64,000 nucleotides of DNA from Pseudomonas aylmerensis (GCF_001702265.1 NZ_MAUE01000045.1:707767-771766); one strand, 5' to 3'; positions 41,715 to 50,601 are shown, counted from the first letter of the stretch. The notes: a model not told the origin generated them from the letters alone. Translations and numbers: made by a program.

Positions 41715-43102
41715 ATCAGCCCCGTCATTGCCCGGCTGTCTTGATCGCCGCACCGGCGTCCGGCCAGGGCAAAACCACCGTCACCGCCGCGCTCGCCCGT
41801 TTGCACCGCAATATGGGGCGCAAAGTCCGCGTGTTCAAATGCGGCCCGGACTTTCTTGATCCGATGATCCACGAGCGCGCCAGTGGTGCGCCGGTGTATC
41901 AATTGGACATGTGGATGGTGGGCGAGCAGGAAAGTCGCCGCCTGTTGTGGGAAGCCGCCGCTGAAGCCGACCTGATCCTCATCGAAGGGGTGATGGGGCT
42001 GTTCGACGGCACGCCATCCAGCGCCGACCTGGCGCGGCATTTTGGCGTGCCGGTATTGGGCGTGATCGACGGCACTGCGATGGCGCAGACGTTTGGCGCC
42101 CTGGCCTTGGGCCTCGCGCGTTATCAGCCGGATTTGCCGTTCGCGGGCGTGCTCGCCAATCGCGTCGGCACCTTGCGCCATGCGCAACTCCTCGAAGGCA
42201 GTCTCACCGAAGGTCTGCGCTGGTATGGCGCGCTGTCCCGCGAAACCGGGATCGAACTGCCGAGCCGCCACCTGGGCCTGGTGCAAGCCAGTGAGCTGAA
42301 CGACCTCGACCTGCGCCTGGATGCTGCTGCCCAGGCACTGGGCAGCAGTTGTGAAGTTGCCTTGCCGCCGCCGGTGACCTTTGCCGCCCCCGAAGTGATC
42401 GAGGCCGAGCCGTTGCTGGTCGGCGTGCGCATTGCGGTTGCCCGTGACGAAGCGTTTGCCTTCACCTACGGCGCCAGCCTTGACCTGTTGCGGGCGATGG
42501 GCGCCGAGCTGCGCTTTTTCTCGCCGATCCATGACCGCGAATTGCCTGACGCCGACAGTCTGTATCTGCCCGGCGGCTATCCGGAACTGCACCACCAGGC
42601 GCTGTCGGAAAATACCTCGATGCTCGATGCCATCCGCGCCCATCACGCGGCCGGCAAACCCTTGCTCGCTGAATGTGGCGGCATGCTCTACCTGCTGGAC
42701 TCGCTGACCGACGTCGACGGCACCCGCGCCGAACTGGTCGGCCTGCTGCAGGGCGATGCGGTGATGCAAAAGAAACTTGCGGCCCTGGCCCTGCAAAACG
42801 TCGAGCTGCCGGAAGGCGTGCTGCGTGGGCACACTTATCACCATTCCCTGACCAGCACCGAGTGGCAGCCGATTGCCCGTGGCGTCAGCCCCAATGGTGG
42901 GCGCGGCGCCGAGGCGGTATTCCGACAAGGGCGTATGACCGCGTCCTACGTGCACTTCTATTTCCCGTCCAACCCGAGGGCGGTGGCGGCCTTGTTTGCG
43001 CCCGACCCTGAGGTCGCCAGCGCCGGCCAGCCGGCTCCCACCATTGACCGCGTTGAATCCCCATCCACTGTGGGAGCGGGCTTGCCCCCGATGCGGCCAT
43101 GA
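41711..43102 (+). CDS. cobB: cobyrinate a,c-diamide synthase
   Basis: 463 residues from TTG 41711, which overlaps the cobO stop and is the first codon giving the family start NQPRHCPAVLIAAPASGQ. The phosphate loop is APASGQGKTTVTAAL; the glutamine amidotransferase part has its catalytic Cys in LAECGGMLYLL, with the His in MTASYVHFYFP. It amidates the a and c side chains of cobyrinate using glutamine and ATP. The last 26 residues or so (from AGQPAPTIDRVE to the end) are encoded by a REPIN, so the natural C-terminus was replaced. The stop overlaps bluB. Confidence 0.93.
   Translation: MNQPRHCPAVLIAAPASGQGKTTVTAALARLHRNMGRKVRVFKCGPDFLDPMIHERASGAPVYQLDMWMVGEQESRRLLWEAAAEADLILIEGVMGLFDGTPSSADLARHFGVPVLGVIDGTAMAQTFGALALGLARYQPDLPFAGVLANRVGTLRHAQLLEGSLTEGLRWYGALSRETGIELPSRHLGLVQASELNDLDLRLDAAAQALGSSCEVALPPPVTFAAPEVIEAEPLLVGVRIAVARDEAFAFTYGASLDLLRAMGAELRFFSPIHDRELPDADSLYLPGGYPELHHQALSENTSMLDAIRAHHAAGKPLLAECGGMLYLLDSLTDVDGTRAELVGLLQGDAVMQKKLAALALQNVELPEGVLRGHTYHHSLTSTEWQPIARGVSPNGGRGAEAVFRQGRMTASYVHFYFPSNPRAVAALFAPDPEVASAGQPAPTIDRVESPSTVGAGLPPMRP
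43018..43098. repeat. REPIN within the 3' end of cobB
   Basis: Left arm CAGCGCCGGCCAGCCGGCTC at 43018 and right arm TGTGGGAGCGGGCTTGCCCC at 43070 make an inverted pair spaced as in the other REPINs. It is read through by the cobB frame and ends just before the ATGA overlap with bluB. Confidence 0.85.
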
Positions 43103-43749
43103 CCGACAACGCCTTCCCCCAGGCCGACCGCGACGCCGTCTACCGCGCCATCGCCGAGCGCCGCGACATGCGCCACTTCAGCGGCGGCAGCGTGGCCCCC
43201 GAGTTGCTGCACCGCTTGCTCCAGGCTGCACACCAGGCGCCGAGTGTCGGCCTGATGCAGCCGTGGCGCTTTATCCGCATCAGCGACCGCCAACTGCGTG
43301 GGCAGATCCAGCAATTGGTGGAAGAAGAACGCGTGCGCACTGCCGAGGCGTTGGGCGAGCGTTCCGATGAGTTCATGAAACTCAAGGTCGAAGGCATCCA
43401 TGACTGCGCTGAAGTGCTGGTGGCAGCGCTGATGGATGATCGCGAGCGGCATATCTTCGGCCGGCGCACCTTGCCGGAAATGGACATGGCCTCGCTGTCC
43501 TGTGCGATCCAGAACCTGTGGCTGGCGGCTCGCGTCGAAGGGCTGGGCATGGGCTGGGTCTCGCTGTTCGAGCCCCAGGCCCTGGCCGACCTGCTGGGCC
43601 TGCCGCTCGGGGCAAAACCCCTGGCGGTGTTGTGCCTGGGGCCGGTGGCCGAGTTCTATCCGGCACCGATGTTGCAGCTCGAAGGCTGGACCGAACCACG
43701 GCCGCTGAGTGAGATGTTGTATGAGAATGTGTGGGGAGTGAGTCAATGA
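43099..43749 (+). CDS. bluB: 5,6-dimethylbenzimidazole synthase
   Basis: 216 residues of the nitroreductase-like BluB family: RRDMRHFSGGSVAPELLHRL, APSVGLMQPWRFIRI, and the glycine loop with GLGMGWVSLFEPQALADLLG. The enzyme cannibalises reduced FMN with oxygen to make the lower base of B12. There is no own ribosome site (the upstream bases are REP), so translation depends on coupling to cobB through ATGA at 43099-43102. Confidence 0.93.
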   Translation: MTDNAFPQADRDAVYRAIAERRDMRHFSGGSVAPELLHRLLQAAHQAPSVGLMQPWRFIRISDRQLRGQIQQLVEEERVRTAEALGERSDEFMKLKVEGIHDCAEVLVAALMDDRERHIFGRRTLPEMDMASLSCAIQNLWLAARVEGLGMGWVSLFEPQALADLLGLPLGAKPLAVLCLGPVAEFYPAPMLQLEGWTEPRPLSEMLYENVWGVSQ

Positions 43750-44654
43750 GTGTGGCCTTGCTGTGTGTCGCCGCAGTGGCGCTGGATGCGCTGCTGGGTG
43801 AACCCAGGCGCTGGCATCCGCTGGTGGCGTTCGGCAATTTTGCCGGGCGCATCGAGCAACGTTTCAACAGCGGTGGCCGTGGCTGGCGCAGCCATGGGGT
43901 GACCGCGTGGTTTATCGCGGTGGTGCCGCTGACCCTGCTGGCGACCGCCTTGTCGTGGGCGCCGTATATCGGCTGGGTGCTGGAGATCCTCGCGCTGTAC
44001 TGTGCCCTCGGCATGCGCAGCCTTGGCGAACACGTGATCCCGGTGGCCCAGGCGCTGCGCAGCGATGACCTGGAAGAAGCCCGCCAGCGCGTGAGCTACC
44101 TGGTCAGCCGCCAGACCAGTGAACTGGATCGCACCGAAGTCGCCCGCGCCGCCACCGAGTCGGTACTCGAAAACGGCAGCGATGCGGTGTTTGCCGCGCT
44201 GTTCTGGTTCGTCGTCGCCGGCGTGCCGGGCGTGGTGCTTTACCGCCTGAGCAACACCCTCGACGCGATGTGGGGCTATCGCAACGAACGCTTCGAGCGC
44301 TTCGGCTGGGCTGCGGCGAAAATCGACGATCTGCTGAACTACATTCCGGCACGCCTGGTGGCGTTGACCTACGCAGTGCTGGGCAAAACCCGCCTGGCGC
44401 TCAAATGCTGGCGCACCCAGGGCCCGACGTGGGACAGCCCCAACGCTGGCCCGGTGATGGCCGCCGGTGCTGGCGCCTTGGGCGTGGAGCTGGGCGGCGC
44501 GGCGATCTACCACGGCGAGGTGCATCAACGGCCGCCACTGGGCGAAGGTCCGGCGGCGGATGCCGATTCCATCGACCGGGGCTGGCAACTGGTGCAGCGC
44601 GGCGTATGGTTATGGCTGCTGATCCTATGTGCGGGGGCGCAATTCTATGCTTGA
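43746..44654 (+). CDS. cbiB: adenosylcobinamide-phosphate synthase
   Basis: 302 residues from the ATG that overlaps the bluB stop. A membrane protein with four to five hydrophobic segments and the family marks LDALLGEPRRWHPLVAFGNF, DGDRTEVARAA-like ESVLENGSDAVFAALFWF, and GFERFGWAAAKIDDLLNYIP. Called CobD in the P. denitrificans scheme. It joins aminopropanol phosphate to cobyric acid. Its end overlaps the next gene by eight bases. Confidence 0.93.
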   Translation: MSVALLCVAAVALDALLGEPRRWHPLVAFGNFAGRIEQRFNSGGRGWRSHGVTAWFIAVVPLTLLATALSWAPYIGWVLEILALYCALGMRSLGEHVIPVAQALRSDDLEEARQRVSYLVSRQTSELDRTEVARAATESVLENGSDAVFAALFWFVVAGVPGVVLYRLSNTLDAMWGYRNERFERFGWAAAKIDDLLNYIPARLVALTYAVLGKTRLALKCWRTQGPTWDSPNAGPVMAAGAGALGVELGGAAIYHGEVHQRPPLGEGPAADADSIDRGWQLVQRGVWLWLLILCAGAQFYA

Positions 44655-45636
44655 ACACGGTGGCCGGCTGCGCAAGGCGGCGATGCAGTACGGGATTGCC
44701 GAGGCTGATTGGCTCGACCTCTCCAGCGGCCTGGCGCCGTGGCCCTGGCCGATCCCCGAAATCCCGCTGCGAGCCTGGGCGCGTCTGCCGGAAACCGACG
44801 ACGGCCTGGAGCAGGCCGCCAGCGAGTATTACGGCGCTGCGCATCTGTTGCCGGTGGCCGGTTCCCAGGCGGCGATCCAGCTGCTGCCGCGCTTGCGCCG
44901 TGCGGGCAAGGTCGGCGTGTTGTCACCGTGCTATGCCGAACACGCCGAAGCCTGGCGCCGTGCCGGTTATGTGGTGCGCGAGGTGCAGGAGCAGGAAGTC
45001 GACTTCTTCCTTGATGGCCTCGACGTGCTGGTGGTGGTCAATCCCAACAATCCCACCGGCCTGAGCCTGGCGCCGCAACGCCTGCTCGACTGGCACACCC
45101 GGCTGGCCCAGCGCGGCGGTTGGCTGGTGGTGGACGAAGCGTTCATGGATGTCACCCCGCAACTGAGCCTGGCCAGCCAGGCCCATCAGGTCGGTTTGAT
45201 TGTGCTGCGCTCATTCGGCAAGTTTTTCGGCCTGGCCGGTGTGCGCCTGGGCTTCGTGCTGGCCGAACGCAAACTGCTCAAGCTGCTCGCCGAACAGGTC
45301 GGGCCCTGGGCCGTCAGCGGGCCGACACGCGTGCTGGGCCAGGCCTGCCTGCGCGACACCGCCGGGCATGCGCGACAACGTGCGCGCTGCATCGAGGCCG
45401 GCCAGCGCCTCTACGCCTTGCTCAAGCGCCATGGTTTCCAGCCCCAGGGCGGCTGCGCGTTGTTTCAATGGCTGATCACACCGCATGCCGAACGCATGCA
45501 CGAATTCATGGCCCAGCGCGGCATTCTGCTGCGCCTGTTTGTCCACGACAGCAGCCTGCGCTTTGGCTTGCCCGACACCGAGGCGGACTGGCTGCGCCTC
45601 GACGAGGCCCTGGGCGCCTACAAGGAAGCTGCATGA
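44647..45636 (+). CDS. cobD: threonine-phosphate decarboxylase
   Basis: 329 residues of the class I PLP aminotransferase fold. The PLP lysine is in RSFGKFFGLAGVRLGF, with NPNNPTGLSLAP and LVVDEAFMDVTP giving other cofactor contacts. The N-terminus LEHGGRLRKAAMQYGIAEAD and LDLSSGLAPWPWP fits CobC/CobD. It makes aminopropanol phosphate from threonine phosphate for CbiB (CobC in the P. denitrificans scheme). Confidence 0.93.
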   Translation: MLEHGGRLRKAAMQYGIAEADWLDLSSGLAPWPWPIPEIPLRAWARLPETDDGLEQAASEYYGAAHLLPVAGSQAAIQLLPRLRRAGKVGVLSPCYAEHAEAWRRAGYVVREVQEQEVDFFLDGLDVLVVVNPNNPTGLSLAPQRLLDWHTRLAQRGGWLVVDEAFMDVTPQLSLASQAHQVGLIVLRSFGKFFGLAGVRLGFVLAERKLLKLLAEQVGPWAVSGPTRVLGQACLRDTAGHARQRARCIEAGQRLYALLKRHGFQPQGGCALFQWLITPHAERMHEFMAQRGILLRLFVHDSSLRFGLPDTEADWLRLDEALGAYKEAA

Positions 45637-47084
45637 CTACGCTGATGGTGCAAGGCACCACCTCCGACGCTGGTAAAAGTACCCTGGTGACCGCGCTGTG
45701 CCGTTGGCTGGTGCGCCAAGGCGTGGCGGTGGCACCGTTCAAGCCGCAGAACATGGCGCTCAACAGTGCCGTGACCGCCGAGGGTGGCGAAATCGGCCGC
45801 GCCCAGGCGGTGCAGGCGCAGGCTGCCAACCTCGCACCCCACACCGACATGAACCCGGTGCTGCTCAAACCCAACAGCGACACCGGCTCCCAGGTGATCA
45901 TCCACGGCCGCGCCGTGACCAGCATGAACGCCGTGGCCTACCACGACTACAAAGCCATCGCGATGCAAGCGGTGCTGGCCTCCCACGCGCGGTTGAGCGA
46001 ACGCTTCCCGGTGGTGATGGTCGAGGGCGCGGGCTCGCCGGCGGAAATCAACCTGCGCGCCAATGACATCGCCAACATGGGGTTCGCCGAGGCGGTGGAC
46101 TGCCCGGTGCTGCTGATCGCCGACATCAATCGCGGCGGCGTGTTCGCCCATCTGGTCGGCACCCTGGAGCTGCTGTCTCCGAGCGAACAGGCGCGGGTCA
46201 AGGGTTTCATCATCAACCGTTTTCGCGGCGACATCGCGCTGTTGCAACCGGGCCTGGATTGGCTCGAGGCACGCACCGGCAAACCGGTGGTGGGCGTGTT
46301 GCCCTACGTGATGGACCTGCATCTGGAAGCTGAAGACGGCATCGACCAGCGCCAGATCGACAAGGCCGCGCAAGTGCTCAAGGTGGTGGTGCCGGTGCTG
46401 CCGCGCATCAGCAACCACACGGATTTCGACCCGTTGCGCCTGCACCCCCAGGTGGATTTGCAGTTCATCGGGCCGGGCCAGCCGATCCCGGCCGCCGACC
46501 TGATCATCCTGCCAGGCTCGAAAAGCGTGCGCAGTGACCTTGCCTACCTGCGCGCCAATGGTTGGGACAGCGCCGTGGCCCGGCATTTGCGCTACGGCGG
46601 CAAAGTGCTGGGGATTTGCGGTGGCCTGCAGATGCTCGGGGAGCAGGTGCATGACCCGCTGGGCCTCGAAGGGGCGGCCGGCTCCAGCCCTGGCCTGGGT
46701 CTGCTGGCATTCAGCACGACGTTGGAAGAAGAGAAGCAATTGCGCAATGTGCGCGGGCGTTTGTTGCTGGAGAACGCCGAGGTCAGTGGCTATGAAATTC
46801 ACGCGGGCGTGACGTCCGGCGACGCGCTGTCGACCGCCGCGGTCGTGCTCGATGACGGCCGCAGTGATGGCGCGCAAAGTGCCGACGGGCAGATTCTTGG
46901 CACCTACCTGCATGGCCTGTTCGAGACGCCGGCGGCGTGTAGCGCCTTGCTGCGCTGGGCCGGCTTGCAGGATGTGCAGGAGGTGGATTACCACGCCCTG
47001 CGCGAGCGCGATATCGAGCGGTTGGCCGACTTGGTGGAAAATCATCTGGATACCGAACTGCTGCGCACGCTATGTGGGATTTGA
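45633..47084 (+). CDS. cobQ: cobyric acid synthase
   Basis: 483 residues from ATG 45633, overlapping the previous stop (ATGA). The ATP site starts MVQGTTSDAGKSTLVTALC, with PQNMALNSAVTAEGGEIGRA next; the amidotransferase domain has its catalytic Cys in LGICGGLQMLGEQVHDP and His in YLHGLFETPAA. It amidates four side chains of adenosylcobyrinate a,c-diamide. Downstream is a REPIN, so the operon is interrupted by repeat sequence but not by another gene. Confidence 0.95.
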   Translation: MTTLMVQGTTSDAGKSTLVTALCRWLVRQGVAVAPFKPQNMALNSAVTAEGGEIGRAQAVQAQAANLAPHTDMNPVLLKPNSDTGSQVIIHGRAVTSMNAVAYHDYKAIAMQAVLASHARLSERFPVVMVEGAGSPAEINLRANDIANMGFAEAVDCPVLLIADINRGGVFAHLVGTLELLSPSEQARVKGFIINRFRGDIALLQPGLDWLEARTGKPVVGVLPYVMDLHLEAEDGIDQRQIDKAAQVLKVVVPVLPRISNHTDFDPLRLHPQVDLQFIGPGQPIPAADLIILPGSKSVRSDLAYLRANGWDSAVARHLRYGGKVLGICGGLQMLGEQVHDPLGLEGAAGSSPGLGLLAFSTTLEEEKQLRNVRGRLLLENAEVSGYEIHAGVTSGDALSTAAVVLDDGRSDGAQSADGQILGTYLHGLFETPAACSALLRWAGLQDVQEVDYHALRERDIERLADLVENHLDTELLRTLCGI

Positions 47085-47112
47085 CGGTGCGCACGCACTC
47101 TCCCGGTACGCG

Positions 47113-47194
47113 CTGGCTAGCCTGCGATGCAGGCACCTCGGTGAATCAGCAAACCCCGGTTGACGCCATCGCAGGCAAGCCCACGCCTACGGTT
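47113..47194. repeat. REPIN between cobQ and cobU
   Basis: GCCTGCGATGCAGGCACCTC (47118) with GACGCCATCGCAGGCAAGCC (47163) form the inverted pair; the same layout occurs at the relA-mazG REPIN. It sits within the cob operon. Confidence 0.8.
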
Positions 47195-47223
47195 GAGCGG
47201 GTGGTAAATAGAGGGAGTGTCCC

Positions 47224-47745
47224 ATGCACCAACTGATTCTCGGCGGCGCTCGCTCCGGCAAAAGCCGCCTGGCGGAAAAGCTCGCCGCTGACAGCGCGTT
47301 GCCCGTCATCTACATCGCCACCAGCCAGCCGCTGGACGGCGAAATGAACGCGCGCGTGGCCCTGCATCGCCAGCGCCGCCCCGACCACTGGGGCTTGATC
47401 GAAGAGCCCGTCGAACTGGCGCGGGTGCTGCGCGCAAACGCATCGCCGGATCGTTGCCTGCTGGTGGATTGCCTGACGCTGTGGCTGACCAATCTGCTGA
47501 TGCTCGAAGACGCCGACCGCCTGGCGTTCGAGCGCGATCAATTGCTGGAAACCCTGGCCGCGCTGCCGGGGCAGATTATCTTTGTCAGCAACGAAACCGG
47601 ACTGGGTGTCGTGCCGCTGGGCGAATTGACTCGCCGCTATGTAGATGAAGCCGGTTGGCTGCATCAAGCTTTGGCCGAGCGGTGTCAGCGTGTGGTCCTG
47701 ACGGTTGCCGGCCTGCCCCTGACTTTGAAAGGTACTGCGATATGA
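47224..47745 (+). CDS. cobU: adenosylcobinamide kinase / adenosylcobinamide-phosphate guanylyltransferase
   Basis: 173 residues. The phosphate loop is LILGGARSGKSRLAEKL; the catalytic region has IYIATSQPLDGEMNARVALH and VDCLTLWLTNLLM, and FVSNETGLGVVPLGELTRRY closes it. It phosphorylates adenosylcobinamide and then adds GMP (CobP in the P. denitrificans scheme). ATGA overlap with the next gene. Confidence 0.95.
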   Translation: MHQLILGGARSGKSRLAEKLAADSALPVIYIATSQPLDGEMNARVALHRQRRPDHWGLIEEPVELARVLRANASPDRCLLVDCLTLWLTNLLMLEDADRLAFERDQLLETLAALPGQIIFVSNETGLGVVPLGELTRRYVDEAGWLHQALAERCQRVVLTVAGLPLTLKGTAI

Positions 47746-48797
47746 CTGACACCTGGTGGCTCAACCCCTGTAAGGCGATTGACGCTCAAGCGTATGAACA
47801 AGCCTTGGCACGCCAGCAACAATTGACCAAGCCGGCCGGCTCCCTTGGCCAACTCGAAGCGCTGGCGGTGCAATTGGCCGGCCTGCAGGGCCAGGTCAAA
47901 CCCTCGGTCGAGCAGCTATGGATTGCGATTTTTGCCGGTGATCACGGTGTGGTAGCCGAAGGCGTGTCGGCGTTTCCCCAGGAAGTGACCGGGCAGATGC
48001 TGCTCAATTTCGTCAGCGGCGGCGCGGCGATCAGCGTGTTGGCGCGGCAGTTAGAGGCGCAACTGGAAGTGGTCGACCTCGGCACTGTCACGCCGTCGCT
48101 GGATTTGCCCGGGGTTCGTCACTTGAACCTCGGCGCGGGCACGGCCAACTTCGTCAATGGCCCCGCGATGACCGCAGCCCAAGGGCGCCTGGCCTTGCAC
48201 GCCGGGCGTGAGAGTGTGCTGCGCGCGCGCGAAAGCGGCGCACAGCTGTTTATCGGCGGCGAGATGGGCATCGGCAACACCACTGCCGCCAGTGCACTGG
48301 CGTGTGCCTTGCTCGATTGCCAGGTCAGTGACCTGACCGGGCCGGGCACCGGGCTGAATGCCCAGGGCGTCAGTCACAAGGTGGCGGTGATCGAGCGCGC
48401 GCTGGCCGTGCATGCCGGGCAGCGCGGTGATGCGTTGCAAACCCTGTTCAACCTGGGCGGCTTTGAGATCGCGGCGCTGGTGGGCGCCTATCTGGCCTGT
48501 GCCCAGGAAGGCATCGTGGTGCTGGTCGACGGGTTTATCTGCAGCGTCGCTGCGCTGGTTGCCACGCGGTTGAATCCGGCCTGTCGCGAGTGGTTGCTGT
48601 TTGGCCATCGTGGCGCCGAGCCGGGCCATCGTCATGTGCTGCAGAGCCTCGACGCACAGCCCTTGCTGGAACTCGGCCTGCGCTTGGGCGAGGGCAGTGG
48701 GGCGGCGCTGGCGGTGCCGTTGCTGCGCCTGGCGTGTGCGTTGCACGGGCAGATGGCGACCTTCGCCGAAGCGGCCGTGGCAGACCGCCCCGCATGA
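47742..48797 (+). CDS. cobT: nicotinate-nucleotide--dimethylbenzimidazole phosphoribosyltransferase
   Basis: 351 residues from ATG 47742. GSLGQLEALAVQLAGLQGQV, IFAGDHGVVAEGVSAFPQEV, GGEMGIGNTTAASALACALL and FGHRGAEPGHRHVLQSLDAQ are all CobT motifs. It makes alpha-ribazole phosphate from the lower base produced by BluB (CobU in the P. denitrificans scheme). Overlaps cobC by four bases. Confidence 0.95.
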   Translation: MTDTWWLNPCKAIDAQAYEQALARQQQLTKPAGSLGQLEALAVQLAGLQGQVKPSVEQLWIAIFAGDHGVVAEGVSAFPQEVTGQMLLNFVSGGAAISVLARQLEAQLEVVDLGTVTPSLDLPGVRHLNLGAGTANFVNGPAMTAAQGRLALHAGRESVLRARESGAQLFIGGEMGIGNTTAASALACALLDCQVSDLTGPGTGLNAQGVSHKVAVIERALAVHAGQRGDALQTLFNLGGFEIAALVGAYLACAQEGIVVLVDGFICSVAALVATRLNPACREWLLFGHRGAEPGHRHVLQSLDAQPLLELGLRLGEGSGAALAVPLLRLACALHGQMATFAEAAVADRPA

Positions 48798-49369
48798 ATC
48801 TGCACCTGGACCTGTTGCGTCACGGCGAAACCGAACTGGGCGGCGGCCTGCGCGGCAGCCTGGACGATGCACTGACTGCCCAGGGGTGGGAGCAGATGCG
48901 CGCCGCCGTCGAGGCGCGCGGGCCGTGGGACCGCTTGATCAGCTCGCCGCTGCAACGCTGTGCGCGCTTTGCCGATGAGCTGGGCGCGCGCCTCAATGTG
49001 CCGGTCAGCCTCGAAAAAGATCTGCAGGAGCTGCATTTCGGTGCCTGGGAAGGCCAGAGCGCGGCGGCGTTGATGGAAACCGATGCCGAAGGATTGGGGC
49101 TGTTCTGGGCCGATCCCTACAGCTTCACACCGCCGGAGGGGGAGCGTGTCAGCGATTTTTCCGACCGTGTCCTGGGCGCCGTCTCACGCTTGCACCAAGC
49201 CTATGCTGGCCAACGGGTGCTGTTGATCAGCCACGGTGGTGTGATGCGCCTGCTGTTGGCCCGGGCGCGGGGATTGCCCCGGGAGCAGTTGCTGAACGTC
49301 GAGGTCGGGCACGGTGGATTGTTCAGTCTGCAGGTCGCGGCTGACGGCGTATTGAAGGAAGTGGATTGA
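48794..49369 (+). CDS. cobC: alpha-ribazole phosphatase-type histidine phosphatase
   Basis: 191 residues. The catalytic motif LLRHGETELGGGLRG marks the histidine phosphatase fold, with LISSPLQRCARF, ELHFGAWEG and ISHGGVMRLLL giving the other catalytic positions. By its place between cobT and cobS it removes the phosphate of alpha-ribazole phosphate or cobalamin phosphate. Stop TGA lies three bases before the cobS ATG. Confidence 0.9.
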   Translation: MNLHLDLLRHGETELGGGLRGSLDDALTAQGWEQMRAAVEARGPWDRLISSPLQRCARFADELGARLNVPVSLEKDLQELHFGAWEGQSAAALMETDAEGLGLFWADPYSFTPPEGERVSDFSDRVLGAVSRLHQAYAGQRVLLISHGGVMRLLLARARGLPREQLLNVEVGHGGLFSLQVAADGVLKEVD

Positions 49370-49371
49370 GC

Positions 49372-50100
49372 ATGTTGCCCTTCTGGATTGCCCTGCAATT
49401 TCTCAGCAGTCTGCCGATTCGCCTGCCGGGCATGCCGCAACCTCAGGAGCTGGGACGTTCGCTGCTGTTTTATCCGCTGGTTGGCCTGTTATTCGGCGTG
49501 CTGTTGTGGGCGCTGAATTCGGCGCTGATGGGCGCACCGCTGTTGCTGCACGCCGCGTTGCTGCTGACTGTTTGGGTGCTGCTCAGTGGCGGCCTGCACC
49601 TGGACGGCCTGGCGGACAGCGCCGACGCCTGGCTGGGTGGCTTCGGCGATCGCGAGCGTACCCTTGCCATCATGAAAGACCCGCGTAGCGGACCGATTGC
49701 CGTGGTCACTCTCGGCCTGGTGTTGCTGCTCAAGTTCACTGCGTTGGTGGCCTTGATTGAACAGCACAATGGCGCGGCGCTGATCCTGGCACCCCTGATC
49801 GGCCGGGCGTCGATGCTGGCGTTGTTCCTCACCACGCGTTACGTGCGTGCCGGGGGATTGGGCCAGGCGCTGTCGGATCACTTGCCGCGCATCGTCGGCC
49901 AGCAGGTGCTGATCCTGAGTGGCTTGGCATGCCTCCTGGTCGGAGGTTTCAGTGGCGGGATCGCGGTGTTGCTGGCGGCCCTGTGCTTTGTCGGCCTGCG
50001 CCAGCTGATGATCAACCGCCTGGGTGGCACCACCGGCGACACGGCGGGCGCGTTGCTGGAGCTGCTGGAAGTCGCGGTATTGGTCGGCCTGGCGCTGTAA
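49372..50100 (+). CDS. cobS: adenosylcobinamide-GDP ribazoletransferase (cobalamin synthase)
   Basis: 242 residues, five to seven membrane segments. LPFWIALQFLSSLPIRLP, GGLHLDGLADSADAWLGG, MKDPRSGPIAVVTLGLVLLL and NRLGGTTGDTAGALLELLEV are typical of CobS/CobV. It joins alpha-ribazole to adenosylcobinamide-GDP in the inner membrane, the last step. It closes the operon. Confidence 0.95.
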   Translation: MLPFWIALQFLSSLPIRLPGMPQPQELGRSLLFYPLVGLLFGVLLWALNSALMGAPLLLHAALLLTVWVLLSGGLHLDGLADSADAWLGGFGDRERTLAIMKDPRSGPIAVVTLGLVLLLKFTALVALIEQHNGAALILAPLIGRASMLALFLTTRYVRAGGLGQALSDHLPRIVGQQVLILSGLACLLVGGFSGGIAVLLAALCFVGLRQLMINRLGGTTGDTAGALLELLEVAVLVGLAL

Positions 50101-50123
50101 CACTTTCTTGCATTTCCTTAATC

Positions 50124-50139
50124 GCGGGTATATACACGT
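50124..50139. promoter_or_regulatory. MarR operator copy upstream of the marR-type gene
   Basis: GCGGGTATATACACGT (50124-50139) differs at two positions from the perfect palindrome at 50570. It ends only three bases before the ATG of the MarR-type gene, suggesting autoregulation and a very short or absent leader. Confidence 0.7.
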
Positions 50140-50142
50140 TCC

Positions 50143-50547
50143 ATGCTTGCCTCCCAATGTTTATGTACCAACCTGCGACGTGCCGCCCGTGGCGTCAGCA
50201 GGCATTACGACGGCGCTCTCGACGGCTTCGGGATCAACGTCGCCCAGTATTCTCTGCTGTGCAACCTGCAGCGCCTTGATCAACCGAGCATTTCCAGCCT
50301 GGCGGAAGCCATGGGCCTGGATCGCAGTACGTTGGGGCGCAACCTGCGGGTGCTGGAAGGCGAGGGCCTGGTGCAGTTGGTCGAGGGCGATGACCTGCGC
50401 AACCGCCTGGTGCTGTTGACCACAGCCGGTGAGGAGCGACTGGCCGCAGCGTTACCCGCCTGGGAAGCGGCGCAACAGAAATTGATCAATCAACTCGGCG
50501 CGGAAAAACGCGAAACCTTGTTGGCCTTGCTGGATGAACTCGCCTGA
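50143..50547 (+). CDS. MarR-family transcriptional regulator
   Basis: 134 residues with the winged helix at about 30-100: VAQYSLLCNLQRLDQPSISS, LAEAMGLDRSTLGRNLRVLE and LVQLVEGDDLRNRLVLLTTA. A cysteine pair at the start (QCLCTNLRR) is typical of redox-sensitive or just small-ligand MarR types. It lies next to an MFS gene, and both have the same palindromic operator, so it probably represses both. Confidence 0.9.
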   Translation: MLASQCLCTNLRRAARGVSRHYDGALDGFGINVAQYSLLCNLQRLDQPSISSLAEAMGLDRSTLGRNLRVLEGEGLVQLVEGDDLRNRLVLLTTAGEERLAAALPAWEAAQQKLINQLGAEKRETLLALLDELA

Positions 50548-50569
50548 CGGCGGGTTTGTTCGACTACAA

Positions 50570-50585
50570 GCGGGTATATACCCGC
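50570..50585. promoter_or_regulatory. perfect palindromic operator upstream of the MFS gene
   Basis: GCGGGTATATACCCGC (50570-50585) is fully self-complementary. It overlaps a TATATA that could serve as -10 box, 17 bases before the MFS ATG. Confidence 0.75.
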
Positions 50586-50601
50586 GAACGGAGAATAAGA
50601 A

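Noticed and set aside
43018..43102. Frameshift at the end of cobB
   Set aside because: The altered tail is fully explained by an in-frame REPIN; the stop-start overlap with bluB is intact.
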